A stretch of 64,000 bases of DNA from Blastomussa wellsi (Eukaryota > Cnidaria > Anthozoa > Scleractinia > Plerogyridae): assembly GCA_947652115.1 (NCBI GenBank), contig OX393561.1, positions 24,871,189 through 24,935,188 of the forward strand, given 5' to 3'. A program made the position numbers and the translations under genes. Below, in pieces: positions 30,169 to 40,851 of the stretch. The number at the start of each line of letters is the position of its first letter. Within the stretch, counting starts at the first letter, position 1. The notes beneath the pieces are model-generated. The model saw only the letters and a program-made list of their open reading frames with translations. It was not told the origin of the DNA and did not search any database.

Positions 30169-31533
30169 CTACACACTAACTTCACAATGGGGAAATTTTT
30201 CTTTAAAGAGATTTACAGTCTCTTGAGAAACACTAAAGCAGTCGGTAATGTCTAGTGTCTCTAAACTAGGAAGCGAGCGACCCAGTTCCAACAGCTGTTC
30301 GTCACTACTAATGATGCTCGTGAACGAAATATCCAAATTCCACAAGCAGTCTAGATAACAATAACAAGACTTTAGACCTTCGTACGTGATCTTACTACAT
30401 CCGTTTAACGACAAGAACGAAAGTTCCAGATTATGACAGATCGTTCCAAGTCCCTCATCTGTAATATCCGCAAATCCAATACCCAGCGATCGGAAATCAT
30501 CACCCGCATAATTCACGATGGCCCGGGTCGAGTTGTCGGTGATACCCGTTTCCGCACTATCGGAGTTGTGAACGATGAGTCGAGATAGTTTTTTACATCC
30601 GTTCATCACGGCACAGATTCCAGCGTCGCTCATTTCGCTAAATTTCAGAGACAAATCTTCGAGATGGGGTAGATGGCTGGCGATCGTGAATAAAGACACG
30701 TCCGTGATCGCGCCGTTCGAAATGTTCAACCGTTCTAAATTCCGACACGATCGAACCAACTCACAAAGTCCAACATCCGTAATTCCTCCTTCCTCGTCAC
30801 AAAAATCGATCACGAACGACTCTAAATTTTGACAGTTTTTCGCCAACGATACCAGACTTTTATCATTCAACAAGATCCGGTTATACCTCAATGTCAATTT
30901 TCGTAGTTTTCGACACCCACTCGATAAGATTTGAACCATCCGGTCTGTCAACACGTCGTTCGTACGTTGATCGTCTTCCACCAAACACTCGTACACGATC
31001 AATTTTTCGAGCTCGGGACATCCGGTCGAAATTACCCCAATGGTATTTTCCGTAAAGGCGATAGAATAAGCGTACAGGGTTTTTATCCCGTGGTTGCTAG
31101 ACAACAGACCCGAAAGAGCCCGCTCGGAAATGTTCCTCAGGGGAATCGAAACCGTCTCCAACGCGGTGCAATTGTTCACCAGAGTCATAATGCCATCGTC
31201 CGTGATTAAATGACACCCGTTTAAATAGAGAGTTCTCAAGTTCAGACAATGCTCGGAAACGTGTCGTAACGCCCCGTCGTTCACACCCACACAATCTGTC
31301 AAATATACACTCGAGATGAGATTCGTCTTGTGTGGAATCAGTCGTGAGATCGTGTCCTCCACCACCTTCGGAGCGTGTTTCGGTCGCATACAAATCGTCC
31401 TCCATAGACTGGGATCGTAACAGAGCCTGTGCCATCTCGTGGACACTCTCGAGCATCGTACGAGGCGAGGATAGTCGAGGTAAAATAAAATTTGAATTAC
31501 CACAGAATCCGGGAGAGATGTGAACGCCATCAT
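30169..31533 (-). CDS. F-box/LRR protein, 454 residues (unit B)
   Basis: Residues 4-46 are an F-box (LPDSVVIQILFYLDYPRLVR, then RWHRLCYDPSLWR), which binds Skp1 in SCF ubiquitin ligases. Residues 75-450 are Cys-type LRRs like those of the FBXL2/FBXL20 family (repeated C..L..L.L..C..ITD.GL), the substrate-recognition part. Length and order match host FBXL proteins, so it should assemble into an SCF ligase and redirect it to a chosen substrate; capture from a host gene is likely. No intron is present. One residue differs from unit A (Glu here, Lys there, in SSDEQ). A diverged, frameshifted paralog is at 44668-45934. Confidence 0.88.
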   Translation of the reverse strand: MMAFTSLPDSVVIQILFYLDYPRLVRCSRVSTRWHRLCYDPSLWRTICMRPKHAPKVVEDTISRLIPHKTNLISSVYLTDCVGVNDGALRHVSEHCLNLRTLYLNGCHLITDDGIMTLVNNCTALETVSIPLRNISERALSGLLSSNHGIKTLYAYSIAFTENTIGVISTGCPELEKLIVYECLVEDDQRTNDVLTDRMVQILSSGCRKLRKLTLRYNRILLNDKSLVSLAKNCQNLESFVIDFCDEEGGITDVGLCELVRSCRNLERLNISNGAITDVSLFTIASHLPHLEDLSLKFSEMSDAGICAVMNGCKKLSRLIVHNSDSAETGITDNSTRAIVNYAGDDFRSLGIGFADITDEGLGTICHNLELSFLSLNGCSKITYEGLKSCYCYLDCLWNLDISFTSIISSDEQLLELGRSLPSLETLDITDCFSVSQETVNLFKEKFPHCEVSV

Positions 31534-31649
31534 GTCTTGGTGGTTCTATGATTTATTTTTATTTTTTTTGTCGTTTTTATCTCACTCGTGGGTTGGATTT
31601 CCTGTAACTTATCCCTTTTCTAACGTGATAAAAATGTTGGGGAAAAAAG

Positions 31650-31657
31650 TATATAAA
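31650..31657 (+). promoter_or_regulatory. TATA box of small spliced gene (unit B)
   Basis: TATATAAA, 37 bp before the ATG at 31694. Confidence 0.65.
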
Positions 31658-31693
31658 CACGCGCCGCTTTGTCATTTCACCACAACGACCAAG

Positions 31694-32139
31694 ATGAACA
31701 CCATCACACGAGAGAGTCTGATGAGAGAATTGTCCGACCTGGAGGCAAAGACCACAAAGGTAAAGACATGCACCCTTTCACAAATGTACGAAAAAATCCG
31801 TCAATAATCATTTTATTATCATTCTAGATCACATTTAAAGACTACGTGACGTCGGTCGTGGACGAACTCAGTCTAAGAAAAGTCGTCAGAGAGGTCATGG
31901 AGGCCGTGAAGACACGGAAAAGAGATGAAAGTGTATGTTTCAAGATTCACGTCATCGCTTCCCGTTCAGACAACAGAATCTACACACTTCCTGAATTTTT
32001 AATACACGAATTTCTACCCTCGTCATTACAGGAATATTTTGAAGAAGTGTATATATGTACCACAAGACTGTTTTACAAAGATACGAGGGAAATGTCAATC
32101 GATCAGATAAAACTCTGTACTCATAAACCTTGTTTATAA
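31694..32139 (+). CDS. Two-exon small protein, 125 residues (unit B)
   Basis: Exon 1 (31694-31759) gives 22 residues. The intron 31760-31827 (68 bp) has donor AAG/GTAAAG and acceptor ATTCTAG. Exon 2 (31828-32139) gives 103 residues. Phase 0 on both sides keeps the frame open. Unspliced reading stops within the intron, which supports splicing. Predicted helices dominate; no known domain is seen. The decayed gene at 29647 has the same exon layout and similar exon 2, so the two are tandem paralogs flanking the F-box gene. Its last 19 bp overlap the 3' end of the RING-like gene on the other strand. Confidence 0.7.
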
Positions 32140-32433
32140 AAATAAAAATCGTAGTTGACATCAAATGTCCATTCGTTCATCATTTCTATCAAAGGCTTGT
32201 TGACGTTCTATAAAAAAAGTAAAAAAATAAACATTTTTGTAAATAAAAAAAAATTAAAACCAAAATCTATTTACCTCCGCAATTTTACAAAAGCAATCTT
32301 TCAAACAATTCTTATGGACGTTCGTATCACAACACTCCGTCTTTTTCACCGTCAAATCCAACTCTTTCAAACAAACGTGACAAATTGTGTTTGATGGGTT
32401 TTGGTTGGCCAGTGTTCTCGATTTTTTCTCCAT
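32121..32433 (-). CDS. Two-exon RING-like zinc protein, 81 residues (unit B)
   Basis: ATG at 32433. Exon 1 (32275-32433) gives 53 residues and ends at GAG/GTAAAT. The intron is 67 bp with acceptor TTTATAG, and exon 2 (32121-32207) gives 28 residues. Phase 0 at the junction keeps the frame open. Exon 1 carries CHVC (residues 18-21), ECC (33-35), HKNC (40-43) and CFC (47-49), a C2-C2-H-C-C spacing like a compact RING or RING-variant finger. Such fingers bind zinc and often act as E3 ubiquitin ligases; that is inference here. Three tandem 45-bp repeats with TATA-like words lie upstream. The gene overlaps the convergent two-exon gene by 19 bp. Confidence 0.65.
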
Positions 32434-32453
32434 CCCGATCCGCGATCCAAGAC

Positions 32454-32586
32454 CCGACTGACTCTCACGATCCCGAACCCCCTTTTTTTCATCCCAAGAC
32501 TGACTCTCACGATCTCGACCCCCCCTTTATTCATCCCTCCAACGACTGACTCTCACGATCTCGAACCCCCTTTTTATTCATCCCAC
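32454..32586. repeat. Three tandem repeats of about 45 bp upstream of RING-like gene
   Basis: Core GACTGACTCTCACGATC, then a C run, T/A run and CATCCC, three times (from about 32456, 32500 and 32545). Read on the minus strand each copy has a TATA-like GAATAAA or GATGAAAAAA followed by a C/G run and CGTGAGAGTCAGTC, so they may be duplicated promoter elements. A longer TTTATATATAAA lies at about 32593. The same array is in unit A (about 12013-12145), one T shorter. Confidence 0.5.
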
Positions 32587-32686
32587 CCTTAATTTATATA
32601 TAAACAAATAAAAAGAGACTTTTTAATACTTTTCAATTTTTTTTATTAATCAAAAACTTTTTACATATATCAAAAAATTTACATAT

Positions 32687-33896
32687 TTACAAATCATCAA
32701 CCATATTTTCACAAAAATCTTTTAAAAACTTTCCGGCTCTTCCCATCTCATCCTCATCATCAACAACTTCACCCACCTCATCCTCATCATCACCCTCCTC
32801 CTCCTCATCATCGACAATTTCACCCTCCTCAACCTCTTCGTCTTTTTCCTCTTCATCCTCAACCTCTTCGTCTTTTTCCTCCTCAACCTCAACCGGATTC
32901 AAGTAAATGGGCACATCCACCTCCACATCGACCGGGACCACTTCTTTCAACGCGTACGCCTGTAATTCCTCACTAGACTTTTCAACGAGCATCACATCCT
33001 TTCCGTTCACATTTATCACTGGACCATCGTCGGGACCATTAATGTCATCCAATACACCGCTGTGCATCAAAACCTTTTCTATAAAATTTCTCTTACTTTT
33101 CCCCTCATAAGCAGAAACGTGAAAAAGATTTTGTTGATCGTGCATCTGCTTAATCACCTTTTTGGTGGGTTGGTCTATGTACGCCGACAATACATCACAA
33201 AGAAGAATCGTCACGGCCCTGCATATGACCCTATTTTCATCACCTTCCATCACATTCGCGAGATCACCTTCCCAATCCGAGTTATAAAAATAAGAAACTA
33301 ATTGCCTGTAAAATTCAAATACAGAATTCCTCAAAGCTTCAGATTGTTGTCCCGTGCTCACGAGAACACATTTTAGACCTTCGAGTTCGTTTTGTAACTG
33401 GATGTGTTTTTCTCTTTCCAACCGCAAATCCCTCTTTAGAGTATCTAAATAGTTAACAGCTTCGTTCAATTCACTATTTTCAGATTCCAGACTGGCAATC
33501 TTAGCTTTTAAAATAAACTGATCTTTGTTTGATTTTCTGCCTTCTTCCAATTTCACCGTTAGTTCCTCGTTCTGAGTTTTCAAATTCGTCACATTAACTG
33601 TTAGCTCGTTATTTTCCTTTTTTAAACTTAACATTTTTTCTCTAACATCCTTTAACTCTTTAAAGTAGTCCGTCTTCTGAGACTTTTCTGCTACAAGGCC
33701 TGTGGTGGGTTGGTCCGTCTTCTTCTTTCCCTCACCGCTCTTCTTGGGTATCTTGTAAGGTCTGGGGTCTTTGTTGTTACAGACTTCGCCAATCTTTCTC
33801 TTCAATTTGGAAACTGTAATAAAAAAAAGAAAAGATGAGAACACGTGATAAAAAAAGATCAAAACCCCTTTTATCATGATACTTACATTGATCCAT
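32687..33896 (-). CDS. Spliced acidic coiled-coil protein, 378 residues (unit B)
   Basis: Exon 1 (33887-33896) is only ATGGATCAAT, with donor GTAAGTATC. The intron 33814-33886 (73 bp) ends in TTTTATTACAG, and exon 2 is 32687-33813. The spliced start reads MDQFSKLKRK, replacing a hydrophobic N-terminus that comes from reading the intron. Residues 10-40 are basic, 50-155 are coiled coil with regular Leu heptads, 160-270 globular, and 305-360 almost entirely Glu/Asp (over ten EEE/DEE runs). It could be a histone- or DNA-mimicking chaperone-like protein; no family is recognised. One residue differs from unit A (Gln here, Glu there). Confidence 0.7.
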
Positions 33897-34019
33897 TTTC
33901 TTCAAAGATCTTTTTTAAAATACTTCTTTTTCTTCTGAGATACAACTGATTGTGTGTGAAAAAAAGGTAAAAAGCTCCCCTTTTAAATGTGGTACAAACT
34001 ATGCCCAGTCTTTCTCAAA

Positions 34020-34170
34020 CTCATTTAAGGTAACGTGATAAAAATGTTATCACGTTATAAAAAGGTATCATATCACAGTTTTATAACGTTACAAAAATGT
34101 TTGATACGTTATAAAAAGGTATTATATCACAATTTTATAACGTTACAAAAATGTTTGATACGTTACAGGA
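34020..34170. promoter_or_regulatory. Repeated ACGTTATAAAA / ACGTTACAAAA elements before the 774-residue gene
   Basis: Short direct and inverted repeats: AACGTGATAAAAATG, ATCACGTTATAAAAAGG, two copies of TTTTATAACGTTACAAAAATGTT and two of GATACGTTA. They fill the space between two divergent genes (starts at 33896 and 34247) and contain several possible TATA words. The same block is in unit A at 13578-13728. Probably a bidirectional regulatory region. Confidence 0.45.
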
Positions 34171-34195
34171 AGTTGTGTACGCACATTTGAGTATT

Positions 34196-34203
34196 ATAAA
34201 TTT
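34196..34203 (+). promoter_or_regulatory. TATA box of the 774-residue gene
   Basis: TATAAATT, 51 bp before the ATG at 34247. It lies inside the open frame that begins further upstream, which is why the later ATG is chosen. Confidence 0.55.
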
Positions 34204-34246
34204 TATGTGCGGTGGTGAAAATTTCACTTCGAATCGAGCAGCCGAG

Positions 34247-36661
34247 ATGAAAGTATCAAAAGAACAAAAGAAGGCACCAGTTAAAAAACCAAGGAACAAG
34301 AAATCTGTCTTGACGGTCTTGAAGAGAGTCAAGAGTTTTCTAACGAGGTGAGAATCTTTTAATATCGTATACACATTTATATTATACATTTTTTCACCTC
34401 CATCCATCCATCTTTCTTTTATCTCATCCCTCCCCAGACAAAAGGGAAAGATCGACTTCGACGCCGATTTTCTCACCCTCTGCCTCGGTGGAAATGGTGG
34501 TGTGACCGGCCGGTTTTTTCCCGTCACCGTGCCGCTGGGCTCCGAAGGGTGGAAGAGGACGATAAAGGGTGGCGTGGACCAAGACGGGAGGGGTGAATTT
34601 ACGTTGTGCGAACCGTTAGAGGGCGATTTTTTGTTGAAGGAGGTGGACGGAGAGGAACGATATTCTGTCGTCGATCCTCGAGAGTCGGGCGAAGGGACCG
34701 AGGAAGAGGAGGAGGCACCGAGAGTGGTTCGTTCGGACGTGGAAGAGGAGGTGGCCGTCGAGCTCGGTCTCAGGGCTTGTGGAAATTACGTGTTTGAGGG
34801 CTCGAAGGGCGAGAGATTGATGATTTGTCCGGACGGGGGTAAGACGGTCGACCAGAATCGGATGAGAGACTTTGCCTCTCTGGATCGCCTGTTCGTGAGG
34901 GACGCCGACGGTCTGTTGTACTCTGGTTTCGTGTGTTGTTCCGATCCGGACGCCAAACCCAAGGTCTATCCGGCCTCGTGCGTGTTTCAGAGTTACGGGA
35001 GGGGAACCGTGCCCGTGTTTAGCAAGGACATGACGGATTTCGCCTTTGGTTCGCACCCAATCTACACGACCACGCCCCCCTCGTTTCCGCGATCGCTGAA
35101 CGAAAAGGTCAAAGCGGAGTTTTTGAGACCGGACGCGGACGGTTACCTAAGGGCCTTGGAGGCGACTCGGACCGCGTTGCCTCCGACGCGGATGGAAAAG
35201 TGCGTCATGGGAGCCGCCAAGAGCGAAAAGGAAAAGGACGCTAGATACGACGCCACGAACGTGGGTCCCAATTCCGTCAAGTTGAACTTTGACAGACCCG
35301 ATGTCGAGAACGAACTGAGGGCCATGGGAAACGTCGAGTTGTTCGGGTTTCTCGACGTGTTGGACGGGCTGGGTAAGCGTAGACAGGCGATTCCCACGGG
35401 AGAGTTTGGGTTTTGTGCAGTTCCACCCATCTTGGGAGGGAGTCTGTTGGTCGAGATTCCCGACTGTCCCGAGACCATCTGTTTCGATTGTGATGTCGAG
35501 AGGGTGGTCGGGGTGGCTTGGGAGAGGCTTTTGGGAGGGGAGACTTGTAACAGGGGATCGGAGGGGGTGCACTTGTGGCCTTTCAAGTTGAAAAATCCTT
35601 TGGAGGGGTGTGTGTTGGGCGAGGGTGGGGAGGTTTTTCGGACCGAGGATCGGATCGAGTTTGTGATGGAATACATGCCCGACGCGAGCGGGGGAGGGAA
35701 GAGAAAGTACAATTTGCCCTTTTCTCCCAACTGTCCCATCGGTCCCAAGTTGAACCGTTCGGTATACAACGCCTTTAGGTACCAGTTGGAGTTGATGTTG
35801 GAAGAGGATAAGCGGGACCCCGAGTGTAACAGGTGGTTTAAGAATGCAGTCAAGGATTGTCTGGGTCAGCAGAGCAAGATTCAGGTCACCAACATATTTA
35901 CGGCCAATTCCTTTTTGAAATCTCCCCTCTCTTGCACCCAGATTCCCACCAACATTCCGAGGGATTTTGGGGACGTCAAGAGGGCGGCCCGGGGAGTGGT
36001 TTATGATTATCTCAGATTGCAGGAATTGAGTGGGATTTACGGGACCCGACTGGGTTTTGAACCGGGAGAGGTGTTGTTGAACCCGGCCATGTTGAACGCA
36101 GCGTTTTACGCCGAGGATAACAAGATGGAATCGTTGGGCCCTCACGTCGTGATGGTGATGGCGGCCATGTTGCTCGGCGAATTCAAGTACGTCGAGCACA
36201 TGGTGGTCAACATGTGCAAGGCGGGGGTGAATGCCTGTCCCGCACCCAAGGGAAATGGGGATAAGATAAAGTGTTGGAGGGCCGCTTCGGATTACGTTAC
36301 CTTTTTTAGGGAGGAGATGAGAAAGGGGGTGACGTACGTTCCCGACTCGGCCATGTTGCTCTGTTACGTCAAGAGCGTGTATCTAAAGGGAGAATTGAGT
36401 GCCGATCTGTTGGGGTGTCTTCGTAGTCTGTTTTCTCACATTTACGTTTTTTTCGTGTTGGGCCAAAAGCATCTCACGAGGCCGCTCGTGTTGGCCGCGC
36501 ACCTCAGGTACGAGGGGGAACCCGTCGACCCCGAGTATAACTTGGATAGGAGGGTGGTCAGACAGATGGCTAGCATGTTTGACGTGTACTTTAAATCTTG
36601 TACGAAATTGATGTCTCTGTGTAATTCTGAGATGTATGTCAAACACATTACCAAGAAATGA
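34247..36661 (+). CDS. Spliced 774-residue protein, unrecognised (unit B)
   Basis: Exon 1 (34247-34347) encodes a very basic leader (MKVSKEQKKAPVKKPRNKK and on). The intron is 34348-34437 (90 bp) with donor GAG/GTGAGA and acceptor CCTCCCCAG. Exon 2 (34438-36661) continues in frame through KIDFDADFLTLCLGG. The frame stays open upstream of any ATG in exon 2, so the spliced model explains the otherwise missing start. The protein is rich in Gly, Val, Asp and Cys, with an acidic stretch near residue 125 (GTEEEEEAP) and a hydrophobic helical C-terminal third. There is no signal peptide. GC content is clearly higher than in neighbouring genes. No domain is recognised. Size, abundance of copies and basic leader would suit a structural or DNA-associated protein. 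Confidence 0.8.
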
Positions 36662-36716
36662 CTCTGTGATGTAAATAAATCGCGTGACTTGAACTTTGTA
36701 AATAAAGAGTTTTTTT
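36662..36716 (+). terminator. 3' end signals of the 774-residue gene
   Basis: Two AATAAA words (in GTAAATAAATCG and GTAAATAAAGAG) lie within 50 bp of the stop, and a third lies beyond the MITE in CTCTGTGATGTAAATAAAGAG. The MITE inserted between the second and third. The arrangement is the same in unit A, and uninterrupted in block D. Confidence 0.55.
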
Positions 36717-36718
36717 TA

Positions 36719-37580
36719 CCGTATTTACCCGTGTATTAGTCGACCTCGTGTATAAGTCGACCCCCTAACTTTGGGGCCAAAAACTAAGTTTTCTTCATTT
36801 TATTGGAAAACTTAAATATATTGTATTTCTTAGAATTATTGTTCAGGTAAGTACTATGGATAATATGAAACAATCACAGCAAGTTTCAATGTGAAGTTTT
36901 AATATTCTCGCATGTCCGCAATCGTTTTAACAACACATGTACATGTGGGCATTTTGTCCATATTGTTTGAAACAGGCTTACAAAATCAAACATACTAATT
37001 GCAGGCAAACCTTTCTAACTGTGGAAGTTGAAGAAGCAGCTTTAGCAGGCAAGCAAAACACCAAAGAAGGTCTTAAATCTTTGAGAACGAATCAACGATC
37101 GATAAACAGCGTGTTTAGAAAGCTTGGTAACCAAGCTACAAAATCGGTTGAGTATTGGTAACTGATGACTGCACGTGCTTACATCATGCCAGGTTACCAA
37201 GCAAGGAGTTCGAAGCGAGAAAGATGTTTTTCCTCAGCAGATTTACGGCTTTATTTTGCAGGAAATGTCAGTTGTTTATTCTGAAATTGTGCCAGGGAGT
37301 ATCTTCAACCCTCAGGTCTACATAAAGCAGATAAATTTTAAAGCATTTAAACTTGAACTGCTAATTTAGACGCAGACCGCCAAGCGAAGGACTTTGCGTT
37401 TTGTATCATTGTTTGTAAGATGTTTTACGTAAGATTATAGACACAATTGTTATGCTAATTGTGTCGAATTTATTTTACTGGTGCTTGGGTTTTAGTTTTT
37501 GACCCATGTATAAGTCGAGGGCGATTTTTTGGACTGATTTTTAGGTCGTGCAAGGTCGACTTATACACGGGTAAATACGG
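36719..37580. mobile_element. TA-target MITE (unit C)
   Basis: This is the same 862-bp element at the same place in the unit, with the same flanking TA (36717-36718 and 37581-37582). It was inherited by unit duplication rather than by new insertion. Confidence 0.85.
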
Positions 37581-37831
37581 TAAATACTGCTCTGTGATGT
37601 AAATAAAGAGTTTTTTTTAAAAATACCAGTGTCATTACTGGGGGTGGGTTTTCTTTTTTAAAAAATTCTCGAGTCTAGGCAGGGGGGTTTTGGGAAAAAA
37701 ATATTTTTTAAAAGGAAGAGGCGGAGCCGCGGGAAAATGGGGGTTTATGGGTCCCTCGCCCACCCAAAGGGTTCCTTAACAATATTTTTTAATAAACTGT
37801 TTAAGTTTAAGATTTAAAAAAAGTTGATGTA

Positions 37832-38329
37832 AAAAGTTAATAATTAATAAGTTTAATTAATAAGTTTAATTAGTTAATAAGTTTAATAATTTAAAAGTTT
37901 AATAATTTAAAAGTTTAATAATGTTTAAAAAGTTAAAAGTTTATAAATTTAAAAAGTTGTTTAAAAAGTTAAAAAGTTATAAAGTTAAAAATTTTATAAA
38001 TTAAAAAAAGTTTATAAATTTAAAAAGTTTATAAAGTTAAAAAAGTTTATAAGTTTATAAAGTTAAAAAGTTTATAAAGTTTATAAAGTTAAAAAGTTTA
38101 TAAAGTTTATAAAGTTAAAAAGTTTATAAGTTTATAAATTTAAAAATTTTATAAGTTTATAAAGTTAAAAAGTTTATAACTTTATAAAGTTAAAAAGTTT
38201 ATAAAGTTTATAAAGTTTATAAAGTTTATAAATTTAAAAAGTTTATAAGTTTATAAAGTTTATAAATTAAAAAAGTTTATAAGTTTATAAAGTTTATAAA
38301 TTTAAAAAGTTTATAAGTTTATAAGTTAT
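37832..38329. repeat. AT-rich minisatellite (unit C), one 9-bp repeat longer
   Basis: Same array, with one additional 9-bp TTTATAAAG unit and one substitution (AAAAATTTTATAAG). Length change by a whole repeat unit is what slippage or unequal exchange produces. Confidence 0.85.
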
Positions 38330-38853
38330 ACAATCACAAATCAATAAAATTCATCAATTATTACCTATCCTTTGACTGGACCTTCCCTTCGACAAATTTT
38401 CAAGATGGCTTCCCTCTTCAAGCGATTTGGTTGGTTCAATCTTCTTCTTCAACAAAATTCAAGATGGCTTCCGACTATAGAAAATAAAAATACAAATCAG
38501 TACACATTTTTAAAACGAGATACTAACCTCACGACACTAAACCTTCCCACACAACACATCATCCATCCTCCATCTTCTTACTTCAATTCTTCTTTCTTCA
38601 AACTTCTTTCTTCACAAATGCTTCTTTCTTCTTTCTTCTTACTTGCTTGTCCTTTGCTTGTGCTTGTGCTTGCTCTCGAGGTGAACTGACTTGGACTGGG
38701 CTGCGTACCTGATTATATTTATTTCTCGGACCAATCACAGACCAAAACCCCCCAAACCAATCAGAATCAAACATGTAATAGTTAAAAAATAAAGACCAAT
38801 CACACGATAAAACGTCACGACACACCCAATCACGTGTTTAAAATGATATTTAT

Positions 38854-39273
38854 TTACTCCTCTTTTACGTAGTTCATCAAATTAAAGTGATCGTTAATCT
38901 CTTTAAACAGTTTTTCCGTTTCCGCCAGGCGACCTTTTACGAACTCGTTTTCCAGTCTCACTCGTTCGGCATCCATCTCCAGGCACTTTATCTTGTCCGC
39001 GAGCATTTTATTGGTTCCCTTCAGGGCCCTCACGGCCTTTCTCTTTTCGGCCCTCCTGTCCAGAATCCTCTTTCGCTCCAATACTAACAGGGCGGTCTTT
39101 CTGGGATAACCCGTCAATAATTCCACCAATTTTCTGACGTCGACGACGTACAGGAAGGAATTTGAAAATCTCTCAAATATGGGATGTTCCTCTCTCTGGG
39201 TGGGTCGTCTACCCTTTCTCCCCGCGTAGTACTCCCTCCTAAAGTCTCTGGCTTCGCGCTCGGAAAAAGACAT
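38854..39273 (-). CDS. bZIP-like protein 1 (unit C)
   Basis: Third copy, with protein identical to the copies at 18403-18822 and 2018-2437. Flanking sequence is also unchanged, so it should have the same promoter and poly(A) signal. Confidence 0.75.
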   Translation of the reverse strand: MSFSEREARDFRREYYAGRKGRRPTQREEHPIFERFSNSFLYVVDVRKLVELLTGYPRKTALLVLERKRILDRRAEKRKAVRALKGTNKMLADKIKCLEMDAERVRLENEFVKGRLAETEKLFKEINDHFNLMNYVKEE

Positions 39274-39389
39274 GTTTACTCCTCGGGTTCTGATTGTAAA
39301 TGATTATGAAATGTTTAAAACGGTCCCACCTTTATACAAATCTGGTCCATTCATGTGTCCTTTTCACGAGCCTCGTTATAAAGTTTCAA

Positions 39390-39605
39390 CTACTCAAATA
39401 TCAATTCTTCGTTTCTCTTGGTGACGCGTCTCAATTCTTCGATAAGGTAACGCGTGGTGACATCCTTTTGTTTTCCAAGCCTCTTTCTCTCTATTCTCTT
39501 TTTACGTCTCATGACGGGTTCAAACACGTTCAGAGGTTTACCTCTAAATAGATCTCGTAAGATGCCCTCGGGTACGTTAAACAGGAACTCGTCAGAGTAA
39601 TCCAT
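39390..39605 (-). CDS. Short bZIP-like protein 2 (unit C)
   Basis: Third identical copy of the 71-residue zipper protein, promoter included. Confidence 0.65.
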   Translation of the reverse strand: MDYSDEFLFNVPEGILRDLFRGKPLNVFEPVMRRKKRIERKRLGKQKDVTTRYLIEELRRVTKRNEELIFE

Positions 39606-39791
39606 CCCGGGACAAATGATAAACTCGAATGAAATACCCCAATCTATATAACACACGGCCCGGCCCAACCCACAAAACGATCACGTTATACATTGACCAG
39701 CCCACAAAACGATCACGTTATACATTTTTGACCCGTGACCCCACCCAACAAATGATCACGTTATAAAATCGTTTAACACGTTTTATTCACG

Positions 39792-40454
39792 TTAAAAATC
39801 TAATTCGGTTACATCTAATTGGGGAAAATACTTGTCACATTCTCTCATCAACTTTTGTTCGGTATCTTCCGGGTCAAATATTTCGGGTAAATACGATTGG
39901 AACACGTCGGTTTCGCGTTCACATCTCTTAATTTCATTCAATGTCATTTCTTCTTGAATTATTTCGTCACCACCAGTCAGATTGATTTCTAAATCATCCA
40001 AACATTGGTTTCCTAACACTCTCACGACCTTGGATTGACTCATGCCGATCATTTCGTCGTGCATTCTGATGACGAGATCGGTCAAGTTTCTTTTCTGGGT
40101 TTCCTCTCCTGTCAATCTCTCAGTCAACATCTCGTTATCCCTCTCAACAGCTTCCCTTTTCGACTTTTCTTTTGACAGTTTGTCTTTCAGACACTCGATC
40201 TCATTCTGGAGGTCACGGACTTTGATTTCCAGGTGATACACCCACGTCCTCTTCCTCTTTCTGGTATTTTGTGACGCGTTACATCTCTTCCACCTTCGGA
40301 TCTCAGTCAACTTGGATTCCCGATCCGCGTCATCTTTCAACAACGCCCTGACTTCTATCATCCTCTTACCAAGCCAAAAGTCTCTCTGCTCTTGAAATTC
40401 CATTCTATTTTGAGATCTGTATGGTCTGGATTCTGAGTTTGTATGAATATTCAT
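39792..40454 (-). CDS. bZIP-like protein 3 (unit C)
   Basis: Third identical copy of the 220-residue protein at 19341-20003. Confidence 0.75.
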   Translation of the reverse strand: MNIHTNSESRPYRSQNRMEFQEQRDFWLGKRMIEVRALLKDDADRESKLTEIRRWKRCNASQNTRKRKRTWVYHLEIKVRDLQNEIECLKDKLSKEKSKREAVERDNEMLTERLTGEETQKRNLTDLVIRMHDEMIGMSQSKVVRVLGNQCLDDLEINLTGGDEIIQEEMTLNEIKRCERETDVFQSYLPEIFDPEDTEQKLMRECDKYFPQLDVTELDF

Positions 40455-40608
40455 CAGATGTGAGACTGTTTAAGTAAAACCACAACACCAATCACGGCGC
40501 CCGACACGTACAGGAAATATCGAATGTTGGGTGTGGACGAGAAGTGACAGGTGGTAAACAAAAAAACCCCGATTTTTTATACCCACGTTCATTTTTAAAT
40601 ATTCACCC

Positions 40609-40851
40609 ACAAATCACATGTCATTTTCACCCACAAATCACATGTAATTTTTATATACCAGACAAAGATTCACGGGTAATTTTATAAGACAAAGATTCAT
40701 GGGTAATTTTTATATACCCGACAAAGATTCATGGGTAATTTTTATAAGACAAAGATTCACGGGTAATTTTTATAAGACAAAGATTCACGGGTAATTTTTA
40801 TATATTCACGGGCACCCCAGACCCCACAGACGTGTCATTTTATATACCCGA
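40609..40851. repeat. CACGGGTAA minisatellite (unit C)
   Basis: Same array as 20158-20400, with a single noticed change just upstream (CCCACGTTC for CCCACATTC). Confidence 0.7.

Larger units (their letters stand above)
16277..36718. repeat. Tandem unit B, complete, 20,442 bp
   Basis: This unit is taken from the left end of one MITE copy to the base before the next (36719). It holds every gene of the cassette once and is the reference copy in this annotation. Same-orientation neighbours on both sides make the array head to tail. The choice of boundary is arbitrary, since a tandem array has no natural start. Confidence 0.95.
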
